Positions 20,254-29,141 of a stretch of DNA of 45,685 nt are shown piece after piece. The notes beneath the pieces are model-generated. The model ran no database searches. It had not been told where the DNA came from and saw only the letters and a list, made by a program, of their open reading frames with translations. The DNA is taken from contig SCPZ01000084.1 of NCBI GenBank assembly GCA_004299305.1, positions 1 through 45,685 of the forward strand, given 5' to 3'. The stretch is from Methylobacter sp. Lineage in GTDB: Bacteria > Pseudomonadota > Gammaproteobacteria > Methylococcales > Methylomonadaceae. The position numbers were made by a program, and so were the translations under genes. The first letter of the stretch is position 1, and every line of letters starts with the position of its first letter.

Positions 20254-20904
20254 ATGAACAATCAGCCAAGCAAAAGCACCAATACCGTATGGCACAGTGC
20301 CACCGTCACCCGGCAACGCCGCGAACAAAAAAATGCGCATAAATCCGCAGTCCTCTGGTTTACCGGCCTGTCCGGCTCCGGCAAATCAACGCTGGCCCAT
20401 GCCGTAGAAGAACAATTGCATCAAAACGGTTTAAACACCTTTGTTCTGGACGGCGATAATGTACGTCACGGCTTATGCAGCGACCTGGGCTTTAGCGATA
20501 ATGACCGCAAGGAAAATATCCGCCGCATCAGTGAAACCGCCAAACTGCTGCTTGAAGCAGGCGTAATAACACTGACTTCGTTTATTTCACCGTTTAAAGC
20601 GGAACGCGCCACCGCAAGAAGCCTGATCCCGCATGGCGACTTCATTGAAATTCACTGTTTTTGCCCGTTAACGGTGTGCGAGCAACGCGATGTCAAAGGC
20701 CTGTATAAAAAAGCCCGGCTCGGCGAAATAAAAAACTTTACCGGCATCTCCTCGCCTTATGAAGAACCGGACAACCCCGATTTAAAAATCGACACCAGCC
20801 AGCTTACGCTCGAAGAAAGCGTACAGCGGGTCATATCGCTGTTGCGCATCAGGAATATCTTACCCGCCACAGCACCTGTTGCTGCATCCAAGCCGACAGA
20901 ATAA
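20254..20904 (+). CDS. cysC: Adenylylsulfate kinase
   Basis: CysC phosphorylates APS at the 3' position to form PAPS, the activated sulfate used for reduction or sulfotransfer. Walker A is GLSGSGKST (near residue 36), with the APS site [17 protein letters not shown] and RKENIRR following. The [15 protein letters not shown] segment and the lid region [15 protein letters not shown] complete the family. Length (216) is normal. Neither CysD nor CysN is present, so ATP sulfurylase must lie elsewhere. The next gene, a DHH phosphoesterase, begins three bases after the stop. Confidence 0.95.
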   Translation: MNNQPSKSTNTVWHSATVTRQRREQKNAHKSAVLWFTGLSGSGKSTLAHAVEEQLHQNGLNTFVLDGDNVRHGLCSDLGFSDNDRKENIRRISETAKLLLEAGVITLTSFISPFKAERATARSLIPHGDFIEIHCFCPLTVCEQRDVKGLYKKARLGEIKNFTGISSPYEEPDNPDLKIDTSQLTLEESVQRVISLLRIRNILPATAPVAASKPTE

Positions 20905-20907
20905 ATC

Positions 20908-21864
20908 ATGCATTTCGATATCTTCAACGGCGATGCCGACGGAATTTGCGCCCTGATCCAACTGCGTTTGGATCAGCCGCTGGCATCAACGCTCATTACC
21001 GGCATTAAACGCGACATACAATTGCTGGATAAACTGACTGTAAGCTCGGGCGATCAACTCACCGTATTGGATATTTCCCTACAAAAAAACAGCACGCGGC
21101 TTAATGAGTTTTTAAACCAGGGAGCCCATATTTTTTATGTAGACCACCACCAATCCGGCGATATTCCAAGCCATCCCCATCTAAAAACCATTATTAACAC
21201 CGACAGCGCGACCTGCACCAGCTTATTGGTCAATCAATACCTGAACGGAAAATATCCGTTATGGGCAATAACCGCAGCTTTTGGCGACAATTTAAACCGT
21301 AGCGCCGAACAACTGGCGGCCACCCTGCATTTAAACCCAACGGAACTCGAAACCCTGGAGAACCTGGGCATCTACATCAACTATAACGGTTACGGCAGCT
21401 GCATTGAAGACCTGCATTTCGCCCCGGATAAGCTGTACCGGGAAATGGCTGCTTATCATTCGCCCTTTGATTTTATCAGCGGCAATCACGACATCTTTAG
21501 CCAACTGAAACAGGGCTATGAACAAGACATGGAAAGCGCCCAGCGCATTGCCCCGGAATACCAAAGCGACGCAGTCGCCGTATTCATCCTGCCCGACACC
21601 ATCTGGGCAAGACGTGTTAACGGCGTATTCGGGAATTTCCTGGCCAACCTTCATCCCGATAGAGCCCACGCCGTAATCACCTATAACAAAGACAACGATT
21701 ACCAAGTCGGCGTCAGGGCGCCGCTGAATAATAAAACCGGGGCCGACGAGCTATGCTCCGCTTTTCCAAGCGGCGGCGGACGCAAAGCCGCCGCAGGCAT
21801 CAACCATTTGCCCGGCGACAAGCTGGACATTTTCATTCAACAATTCGATGATTTTTATTCGTAA
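20908..21864 (+). CDS. DHH-family phosphoesterase (possible pAp phosphatase)
   Basis: This 318-residue protein has the DHH/DHHA1 layout. The metal ligands appear as NGDADG (residues 8-13), VLDIS (near residue 57) and VDHHQS (near residue 84), and the C-terminal DHHA1 signature is SGGGRKAAAGI (near residue 292). Family members (RecJ, NrnA) hydrolyse short RNAs, cyclic dinucleotide products or 3'-phosphoadenosine 5'-phosphate (pAp). Because it follows cysC by three bases, removal of the pAp left after PAPS use is a reasonable role, but this is inferred from position. It is not long enough to be full RecJ. Confidence 0.75.
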   Translation: MHFDIFNGDADGICALIQLRLDQPLASTLITGIKRDIQLLDKLTVSSGDQLTVLDISLQKNSTRLNEFLNQGAHIFYVDHHQSGDIPSHPHLKTIINTDSATCTSLLVNQYLNGKYPLWAITAAFGDNLNRSAEQLAATLHLNPTELETLENLGIYINYNGYGSCIEDLHFAPDKLYREMAAYHSPFDFISGNHDIFSQLKQGYEQDMESAQRIAPEYQSDAVAVFILPDTIWARRVNGVFGNFLANLHPDRAHAVITYNKDNDYQVGVRAPLNNKTGADELCSAFPSGGGRKAAAGINHLPGDKLDIFIQQFDDFYS

Positions 21865-21912
21865 AATACGCATATAGAATGCGTACCACCCATGTATCAG
21901 AGGTTTAGTGCT

Positions 21913-22158
21913 ATGACACATACTTATAATTATTCAGCGCCTAAAAAGCCTACAAACTTGAGTATAAATAGTGACTTACTCGCTAAGGCCAAAGACTTGA
22001 AATTAAATCTGTCCGCAACTTTGGAAATTGCACTGGCTGAACAAGTGCAAAAAGCCGAGCGGGCTAACTGGCTCAAACAGAACAAGGCTGCCATTGAAGC
22101 ATCGAATAAGCTTGTTGAGGATAATGGGTTATTTTCAGATTCCTACAGAACGCTTTAA
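21913..22158 (+). CDS. ccdA: CcdA-family antitoxin
   Basis: This is an 81-residue type II antitoxin. The N-terminal ribbon-helix-helix DNA-binding part includes KKPTNLSINSDLLAKAKDLK, and the C-terminal toxin-binding tail ends KLVEDNGLFSDSYRTL, like the CcdA family tail. The start ATG at 21913 has AGAGG nine bases upstream; an earlier ATG at 21892 has none. The start codon of a CcdB-like remnant overlaps its stop (TAATG). It is a complete antitoxin beside a broken toxin. Confidence 0.82.
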   Translation: MTHTYNYSAPKKPTNLSINSDLLAKAKDLKLNLSATLEIALAEQVQKAERANWLKQNKAAIEASNKLVEDNGLFSDSYRTL

Positions 22159-22271
22159 TGGCTCAGTTTATGGTTTACGAAAATCAAAATCAGGATTCAA
22201 AGCAAGTGTATCCTTATTTTGTTGATGTGCAGAATAATCTTTTGGAGACTTTGAATTCTCGTCTGGTGTAA
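22158..22271 (+). pseudogene. ccdB: Truncated CcdB-like gyrase toxin
   Basis: A 37-codon frame begins with ATG overlapping the ccdA stop. Its product, MAQFMVYENQ... YPYFVDVQNNLLETLNSRLV, matches the N-terminus of CcdB (short beta strand, then the FVDVQ motif and an RLV-like strand). It then ends at TAA 22269-22271, about a third of the usual ~100 residues. No continuation of CcdB is visible downstream; the next 60 bases contain a palindromic repeat (22295-22327). The C-terminal residues needed for gyrase poisoning are absent, so the toxin is expected to be inactive. It is too short to have been found by length-limited gene callers. Confidence 0.75.
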
Positions 22272-22294
22272 CTATTCAGACCCTGAGCGTATTT

Positions 22295-22327
22295 AGACCT
22301 TCCAGGTTTTAAAAACCTGGAAGGTCT
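22295..22327. repeat. 33-base perfect palindrome after truncated ccdB
   Basis: AGACCTTCCAGGTTTT pairs with its exact inverse around one central base. A related but different hairpin (AGACCTGTGAGGT...) lies at 30684-30718, suggesting a dispersed hairpin family. It sits 24 bases after the premature ccdB stop, and may mark the event that removed the rest of the toxin gene. Confidence 0.7.
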
Positions 22328-22486
22328 TAGCGTAACAATATATTTTTCAATAGGATGATTTAGCCATAAAATTCTAAACGAACCGTATGGAGCCAAGGGG
22401 CTGAATACTTACACTGTAATAGCTTCTGTTTTAAATTAAATACAATCTCAATAAACTCGCCGCTCAAGGCTCTGGAACCAACACGC

Positions 22487-25400
22487 ATGAACTCACTGAC
22501 CCATCAATCCCACCCTAACGCATCCAACCCGAAACGACTGGAAGAACTACAGCACATCAACTTGCAGCTTGCGGCACTGGGCCAACCAACTTGCGCAGTG
22601 GAAAACGATCCGCAATACCTCAAAATTGCCGGCGGTTTGTTAAAAAACTACTCCCAACAACGCCGCCTGTTGGCACTGGCCAAATACCGTTGTCCGGCCG
22701 ACCAACGCATACAGGATTTTCTTAACAGTTACTTGAAACAAAACGGCATAGACGAGACCGTCAATTTGCCGGGCGAAACCTTTGTGCTGGGACAAAAAGG
22801 ACTGGCAAGGGAGTTATCGCTACCCTTTTTGCACAACGAATTTCATTCGCCTTATATTGACTCCTACCGCATTCAACAAGGCGTGTTGCATAACCCTAAA
22901 AATGACCGTCGCACCACCAAAGGCGTGTTTCACATTGCCGCAGGCGGCCTTCCGGTTCCTGCCGATAAGAGCGAAGTGCCGGTGCAGGCTTACGCAGCAT
23001 TACTCCGCGCCGCGCTGACCCCTCCCGACGACCTGTTGTCCCTGCCCTTTACCAGCGGCCAGGCAAACAGTGCAAAACTCTGGGTATCGTCGCTGATGAG
23101 ACCTATCGTATGCCCGGAAGTTTCCGCATCAATGCCGGTCAAAACCATGGAAGTGCGATTTTTTGCGCCTGGAGGCCTAGTCGCCAACCTGGATTTTGTC
23201 GAATCCATTTTCGGTAACGCAGGCGATCCATTCCTGCCCGAAAACGATGCAGCATTGGATATTGATCATTGGACCGGCCATACCGGCTGCATTATTCTCG
23301 CTTCGCACCTGGTTCATTGCCGGAAAAAGGATCTCGGCCTGCCGCATGTCGATGACGCGACCGAGCGCCAGGGCAAAGACGGCATGTGTTGGAAACACGC
23401 GGACGAATTGTACAATAACGGCCAGCCCTTCAAACTGGTATGCCGCAACATGCAGGGAGTTATCGTCACCATCATCGCCGACAACTATTTCGGCTACAGC
23501 AAAAAAGAAATCAAATCCCATATCAGCTATGCAGCCAACCTGTACGGCGGCGCTGAAGAAGAGCATTCAGGCGGCGCGCTGGCCTTCCCTAGAGTCATTC
23601 TGGGCGAAATCTTTTTGCCGCATACGTCCTATATTGGCGAGGATTATTCCTTCGATAAAGTCTGTAGACAACTGGCGTCGGTCATAGAACCTAAAGACGA
23701 GGGCTATGCTATCGACAAGCACTATCCCGACATCATTTATATTCCCAACAACGCGAAGTTCAACATCCCGCAGCAACAAGTCAGCTGGACACATAACCGG
23801 CAGACACACTCGCTTAAATTACTGTTCGGCAACACCTATATCTATCCCAACGGCTTTAAAATCCACATGGAACGCCACCCTACCGCGCCCAGCTGGCGCC
23901 TGATCGGCACCCATCAGGAAGGCACCTTCTGCCATAAGCCGAGCACCGTATCCGGTGGAGGCAAATCGGAGATTTCCAAATCGATTGCCGGAGCCATCAT
24001 TTCCGGCCCTGTTTTTGTCGATCATTTCGATAAAGACATGGACATCGTTACCGAAATATTCGAGCGCAATTATTCCACTCGATGGCGCGACCCGGCCCTG
24101 CATGGCGTCGACCAACGCCGCCTGCTCAGCAATGAACGCACCCTGGGCTCGGTGATCAAACTGTTGACGCCGTCTGCGACCCAATATTCGGATGCCCATA
24201 ACCAATGGCTGGCAACAATACCCCGGCATATATTGGCCGTAGCGCTGATGATCAAACGTTTTTACAAGGAAGAATGGGGCCAGGATTGGAGGAAACATTT
24301 TTCCGTCGACATGGTCAACAGCCATCCCGGCAACGAACTGAAATTCCAGGGCCGCAAACTGATCGCCAGCTACCTGCGCGTCGGTTTCGACGAAAAAGGC
24401 GCGTGGCGGGTGTTCAAACTGCGCCAGGATTTTATCGCCTCGGCTAAGGTCCAACTGGAAGATGACATTTCCGCATCCACCGTGGTGCCGACGCGTTACC
24501 TGTGCGGGCTTAATCCCGATTATAAAAACCCCAGCGTTAAACTGGTCGAAAATTGCGAGCAAAGTTTCTTCCAACGTCCTGACGACGCGATACACCGCGG
24601 CGCCGATTTACAAACCGAGCTGGATTTTTCGCGCACCGACAATTTCATCTCCAACTTCCAACCGCTGACCGCAGAGGACGCCCGCGAGTTTCTCGAAGAC
24701 GTGATCCACTTCGACGAGTTCAGCGAGCCTATGCGAAACGTTATCCATCAAGCAGTCGACGGCAAGGACGGCGAATACTTCGTATCATCGGCGCATCCCC
24801 GGTTGGTGGACGGCAAACCCAGCCAGAACGTCCGCTACCTACAGCTTCGCCCCGACATAGCCAACCCCAAAATGCGCTATATCGCCGAACTGTCCACCCG
24901 CTTGGCGCGCGGCCTGAACGCCGAGCAGACCGTTTATTTCCCGGTTAACGAAGTATTGACCGGACGGCGCAACAACCCGGCCGACCTTGAATCGGGCATC
25001 CGGCCGCTGGCTATCTATAATCCTATCCATTACCAGGAATTGCCTGAGCTGTTTATGGATTTTATTTGCAGCCTGACCGGAAAATCGCCGTCCACCACCG
25101 GCGCAGGTTCCGAAGGCGCGCTAACCAAAGGCCCGTTCAACGCCGTATCGGCCACCGCCGACCTGAATACCGCGCTGGTTTCATTCATCCTGTGCGGCTA
25201 TGACGGCTATTCCACGGCGGCAGGTTACATAGGCTCCCAGCGCCGTATCGATCATGACATCAGCCTGCTGATTCCTGAAATCTGGTCACGCTTGCCGGTA
25301 GCCGAGCGCGACCCGCAGTATTTGATTGCAAAAGGACAACTGGAAAAATTGGACGATTTCGAATATGAAGGCCGCACTGTTTACCAAAGCCGTTTGGGCT

Positions 25401-25945
25401 ATCGCATTACCGAACGCTTTGTGCATACCAATTTCGGCAAAATGTTCGATTACCCGACCGCAGTATTCGACGAAGCCATGCTAAAACCGGAGACTCAGGA
25501 CCTGCCCAGCTACGTAGACGGCATCGACAATGTCTATGAAGCGCAGCAACGGGTAGCGCAACTGTATATTCAGGACGGCTCCATCGATAACGCCTGTCCG
25601 CCGCTGAAAGCGCTGCTGCACATTATGGCCGACGGCCACTATGCGGGCCAAACCGTCAGCGATCCCGAAATTCGAGCGATGTTCACCCGCGACTATTTAC
25701 TGCAAAGCGATTGGTATCGCCAACGCCTTGAGATCAAACAGCAACGCGAGAATATGCTTTGGCAGCAACACAAGGCCTATATCCAGCAACAATTGACGGC
25801 AACGGAACAGCATGACGCAGCCAACCGCGCCGAGTTAAATCAAAAACTTGAAGCGACTGAATGCAAGTTGGCAGAGATCAACGATCCCGCTTACCTACAA
25901 CAGCTGCAAGGAACCTTAGGGGCGGATTGGGTGCATCGTTCGTAG
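22487..25945 (+). CDS. Probable PPi-dependent phosphoenolpyruvate carboxykinase
   Basis: This 1152-residue protein is about twice the size of ordinary PEPCK and matches the size of the PPi-dependent class, which interconverts PEP, CO2 and phosphate with oxaloacetate and pyrophosphate. Two segments support a PEPCK fold. TGHTGCIILASHLVHCRKKD (near residue 261) can be aligned with the GTP-PEPCK segment around LLGKKCYALRIAS. A P-loop-like SGGGKSEISKS (near residue 488) resembles the ACGKT kinase-1a loop. The following VFVDHFDKDMDIVTEIF may be kinase-2. I base the identity on these patterns, size and memory of the family, not an alignment. The GGDEF/EAL gene follows 45 bases downstream. If correct it fits the PPi-linked metabolism known in methanotrophs. 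Confidence 0.62.
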   Translation: MNSLTHQSHPNASNPKRLEELQHINLQLAALGQPTCAVENDPQYLKIAGGLLKNYSQQRRLLALAKYRCPADQRIQDFLNSYLKQNGIDETVNLPGETFVLGQKGLARELSLPFLHNEFHSPYIDSYRIQQGVLHNPKNDRRTTKGVFHIAAGGLPVPADKSEVPVQAYAALLRAALTPPDDLLSLPFTSGQANSAKLWVSSLMRPIVCPEVSASMPVKTMEVRFFAPGGLVANLDFVESIFGNAGDPFLPENDAALDIDHWTGHTGCIILASHLVHCRKKDLGLPHVDDATERQGKDGMCWKHADELYNNGQPFKLVCRNMQGVIVTIIADNYFGYSKKEIKSHISYAANLYGGAEEEHSGGALAFPRVILGEIFLPHTSYIGEDYSFDKVCRQLASVIEPKDEGYAIDKHYPDIIYIPNNAKFNIPQQQVSWTHNRQTHSLKLLFGNTYIYPNGFKIHMERHPTAPSWRLIGTHQEGTFCHKPSTVSGGGKSEISKSIAGAIISGPVFVDHFDKDMDIVTEIFERNYSTRWRDPALHGVDQRRLLSNERTLGSVIKLLTPSATQYSDAHNQWLATIPRHILAVALMIKRFYKEEWGQDWRKHFSVDMVNSHPGNELKFQGRKLIASYLRVGFDEKGAWRVFKLRQDFIASAKVQLEDDISASTVVPTRYLCGLNPDYKNPSVKLVENCEQSFFQRPDDAIHRGADLQTELDFSRTDNFISNFQPLTAEDAREFLEDVIHFDEFSEPMRNVIHQAVDGKDGEYFVSSAHPRLVDGKPSQNVRYLQLRPDIANPKMRYIAELSTRLARGLNAEQTVYFPVNEVLTGRRNNPADLESGIRPLAIYNPIHYQELPELFMDFICSLTGKSPSTTGAGSEGALTKGPFNAVSATADLNTALVSFILCGYDGYSTAAGYIGSQRRIDHDISLLIPEIWSRLPVAERDPQYLIAKGQLEKLDDFEYEGRTVYQSRLGYRITERFVHTNFGKMFDYPTAVFDEAMLKPETQDLPSYVDGIDNVYEAQQRVAQLYIQDGSIDNACPPLKALLHIMADGHYAGQTVSDPEIRAMFTRDYLLQSDWYRQRLEIKQQRENMLWQQHKAYIQQQLTATEQHDAANRAELNQKLEATECKLAEINDPAYLQQLQGTLGADWVHRS

Positions 25946-25990
25946 GCATCGTAAGCTATATCGGCCACATACAATGAGCAAGCGGTGAAA

Positions 25991-28900
25991 ATGAGATCAA
26001 TAAAAGCACATTTAACTGTCACGCTATTGCTATGTATTTTGCTACCCACCGGATTGATCGGCGCATCGGCATACTGGTTCGTATACAACAACATCAAAGA
26101 AAACCGCATTGAAAGCGTAGGGCAAATAGCCGATGCCCGCTATGAAGAACTGCATATTCGCTTAAACAGGGACAACGAACGTAACAAAAACTTGCTGGGC
26201 GCCTTGATTGCCGTCTGCCGCTACAGCGACGTCGGTATCAATGCCTGCGCCCGGAGCAAACTGGAACAATTTGCCGCCATCAATCATACGGTCGGCCTTA
26301 GCCTTCATTCAGGAATCGAAGGCGATCTTGCTGTGGGTAATGATGTCATACCGCTCGATAAATTAAATCAACCGTTCCTGCCTGGACAGATAGCCGCAAT
26401 CTCCAAGTTAAACGGCGCTTCGTCATTATCCCTGGTCGCTGTCGATTCGGCATCCGGCTTTAGCTTGGTGACGACCTATTCCGGTCAGCAATTGCAAGAT
26501 ATTTTTACCGGTTCTCCTGTATTAGGTCAATCCGGGGAGACCTTTCTGGCCGATAATCAGGGGCTTTTCATCACCAAGCCGCGCTACCCTTCACAACAAG
26601 GAGCTAGCAAACCCATTGCAGCCATACCGATGCAACGCTGTTTACGCAGTGAAAGCGGCGAAACACTTGATCTCGATTATCGTAACGTCCCCATCATCCA
26701 TGGTTTCCGGTTCGTGCCGGACATCGGCGGCGGCTGCATCATGGCGCATGTTGCTCAAACGGAAGCCTTTGCGCCACTAGACCGATTGTTGATAGGACTG
26801 GGCGTAGCGACCTTTTTTCTTACTTGCTTTGCCTGGTTAATCGCAACCATGATCAGCAAGGGCATGACCCAACCCATCATCGCGCTGGCCGACATGGCCC
26901 GGGCCTTATCCAAGGGAGACTTTGCGCAACGAGTCCCTTCAACAAACCACCATGAAATTGCCGAATTATCTCAACTATTCAATAACATGGCCGCACAACT
27001 GGACAGCACCCTCAGCCGGTTAAAAGCGTCCGAACAGGCGCTAAAAATGAAGATTGTTGAACGCACTACCGAACTCCATCAACGCCATAAAAAATACCAT
27101 TCGGTCATTCAATCCACCGGAGAAGGTTTCTGGCAAGTGGATAGGGAGGGCCGTCTATTGGAAGTCAACCCTGCATACGTTCGTCTTTCCGGATATTCCG
27201 AGACGGAATTGATCGGAATGCAAGTCACCGAGTTGGACGCGCAGGAAAGCCAAAATGAAACAGCCAATCATATCCGCAAAATCATGCAAAACGGAGCAGA
27301 TACCTTTGAAACCCAGCATCGCCGCAAGGACGGGAGTGTCTGGGATGTTGAAGTCAACGCCTCTTTCGTCAAAGAAGACGGCGGATATTTTGTTGCCTTC
27401 TTCAAGGACATTACCGAACGCAAATGGGCCGAGCAGGAATTGCGCATTGCCGCCACGGCTTTCGAAACCCAGGAAGGCATCATCATCACGGACGCCAACG
27501 AAATTATCGTGCGCATCAACCGGGCCTTTACCCAGATTACCGGCTACACAGCCGAAGAACTCGTCGGCAATAAACCTTCCATGCTCAAATCAGGACGTCA
27601 TGACCGGGATTTTTATCACGCCATGCATTGCGCCTTGCAATGCGATGGTCAATGGGAAGGGGAAATATGGGATCGTCACAAGGATGGCCATATCTATCCA
27701 AAATGGCTCGCTATAACAGCGGTCAGGGATAACACAGGATGCATCACCCATTATGTGGGCAATTCCACCGACATCACCGAGCGCAAGGCATCCGAGGAGA
27801 AAATCAAAACCCTGGCCTTTTACGACACCTTGACGGAGTTAGCAAACCGGCGTCTCCTGACTGATCATCTGGAACATGCTATCGCCATTCTTGCACGCAC
27901 TAAATATCACGGTGCGTTGCTATTCCTCGACCTGGATAATTTCAAGTTACTAAACGATACCCAGGGGCATGGCGTGGGCGATGAACTACTGATCGAAGTC
28001 GCCCGCAGATTGAAAGCCTGCGTAAGAGAGACCGATACCGTGGCGCGTTTGGGTGGCGATGAGTTTATTGTGCTGCTGGAAGAGCTTGACACCGTGCCTG
28101 ACAGCGCCGCCGTTCAAGTAAAGACGATTGCGGAAAAGGTTATTGCCGCACTGTCGGAACCGTATATTTTAAGCAGTGTCGTGCATAACTGTTCGGCCAG
28201 TATAGGTATAGTCCTGTTCGACAATTCGAGCATATCGGCCGATACCTTGTTGGCGCAGGCGGATACTGCCATGTATGCCGCCAAAAAGAGCGGCAAGAAT
28301 GCCTACCGGTTTTTCGATCCTATCATGCAGCAGGAATTGGAGCATCGGACGAAATTTGAATCCGCCTTGCGACAAGCTATCGATAATGATCAATTAAAGC
28401 TCTTCTACCAACCCCAGGTTGACGAGAAAGAACGGATAGTTGGCGTGGAGGCGCTGATTCGTTGGCATCATCCCGAGCTTGGCTTGGTTTTTCCGGACCA
28501 ATTTATTCCATTGGCCGAAGAAACGGATATCATCCTGATCATCGGACGCTGGGTGCTGGAAGCTGCCTGCGCTCAACTTAAGGCATGGAAAAACCAGCCT
28601 TCAGCCCGAAACCTAAGCATTGCTGTGAACGTTAGCGCCAAGCAGTTTTATCAGCCTGGTTTCGTCGATGACGTGCATGAAATCATGAAGCAATACGCCA
28701 TCGAACCGATGCAACTTAAACTGGAACTGACCGAAAGTATGGTGTTGAAAGAAATGGATACCGCTGTCGCAAAGATGCTCGAACTCAAAGCCATCGGCGT
28801 AGTTCTTGCCATGGATGACTTCGGCACCGGTTACTCATCGCTTAGTTACCTGAAAAACCTGCCTTTCGACCAAATCAAAATCGACAAAAGTTTTGTGTAT

Positions 28901-29119
28901 GGCATCAAGAAAAATAACAACGACGCCTTCATCGTACACAGTGTGTTTACCCTGGGCAAGTTAATGGGAATCAACGTGGTCGCGGAAGGCGTAGAGAATC
29001 TCGAACAGGACGAACTTCTAAAATCCCTGGGTTGCACGGTATTTCAAGGCTATTTATTCGGCAAACCGGTGCCTGTCGAGGAACTGGAAAGACTGTTACT
29101 GACGCTATTTCGCAGCTGA
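25991..29119 (+). CDS. Membrane-bound HAMP-PAS-PAS-GGDEF-EAL cyclic-di-GMP enzyme
   Basis: This is a large inner-membrane signalling protein. An N-terminal helix (residues ~8-30) and a second (near 270-292) bracket a ~240-residue periplasmic sensor. HAMP follows (residues ~293-360), then two PAS domains (about 370-485 and 495-615), a GGDEF domain and an EAL domain. The diguanylate cyclase site is intact (RLGGDEFIVLLEE near residue 688), as is the phosphodiesterase site (GVEALIRWHHPE near 820 and DDFGTGYSSLSYLKNLP near 945). It could therefore make or break c-di-GMP. The frame also offers GTG at 25985; ATG 25991 is used. The periplasmic ligand is unknown. Confidence 0.9.
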   Translation: MRSIKAHLTVTLLLCILLPTGLIGASAYWFVYNNIKENRIESVGQIADARYEELHIRLNRDNERNKNLLGALIAVCRYSDVGINACARSKLEQFAAINHTVGLSLHSGIEGDLAVGNDVIPLDKLNQPFLPGQIAAISKLNGASSLSLVAVDSASGFSLVTTYSGQQLQDIFTGSPVLGQSGETFLADNQGLFITKPRYPSQQGASKPIAAIPMQRCLRSESGETLDLDYRNVPIIHGFRFVPDIGGGCIMAHVAQTEAFAPLDRLLIGLGVATFFLTCFAWLIATMISKGMTQPIIALADMARALSKGDFAQRVPSTNHHEIAELSQLFNNMAAQLDSTLSRLKASEQALKMKIVERTTELHQRHKKYHSVIQSTGEGFWQVDREGRLLEVNPAYVRLSGYSETELIGMQVTELDAQESQNETANHIRKIMQNGADTFETQHRRKDGSVWDVEVNASFVKEDGGYFVAFFKDITERKWAEQELRIAATAFETQEGIIITDANEIIVRINRAFTQITGYTAEELVGNKPSMLKSGRHDRDFYHAMHCALQCDGQWEGEIWDRHKDGHIYPKWLAITAVRDNTGCITHYVGNSTDITERKASEEKIKTLAFYDTLTELANRRLLTDHLEHAIAILARTKYHGALLFLDLDNFKLLNDTQGHGVGDELLIEVARRLKACVRETDTVARLGGDEFIVLLEELDTVPDSAAVQVKTIAEKVIAALSEPYILSSVVHNCSASIGIVLFDNSSISADTLLAQADTAMYAAKKSGKNAYRFFDPIMQQELEHRTKFESALRQAIDNDQLKLFYQPQVDEKERIVGVEALIRWHHPELGLVFPDQFIPLAEETDIILIIGRWVLEAACAQLKAWKNQPSARNLSIAVNVSAKQFYQPGFVDDVHEIMKQYAIEPMQLKLELTESMVLKEMDTAVAKMLELKAIGVVLAMDDFGTGYSSLSYLKNLPFDQIKIDKSFVYGIKKNNNDAFIVHSVFTLGKLMGINVVAEGVENLEQDELLKSLGCTVFQGYLFGKPVPVEELERLLLTLFRS

Positions 29120-29141
29120 AACGACTGAAAATCTATAAGCC

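Noticed and set aside
20290-20302. TGGCACAGTGCCA in cysC as a second sigma-54 site
   Set aside because: It is a coding palindrome with no TTGC at the required distance.
23819-24595. 258-residue antisense open frame in the PEPCK-like gene
   Set aside because: It lies wholly antisense to the well-supported long gene and its product shows no recognisable domain; a codon-bias shadow.
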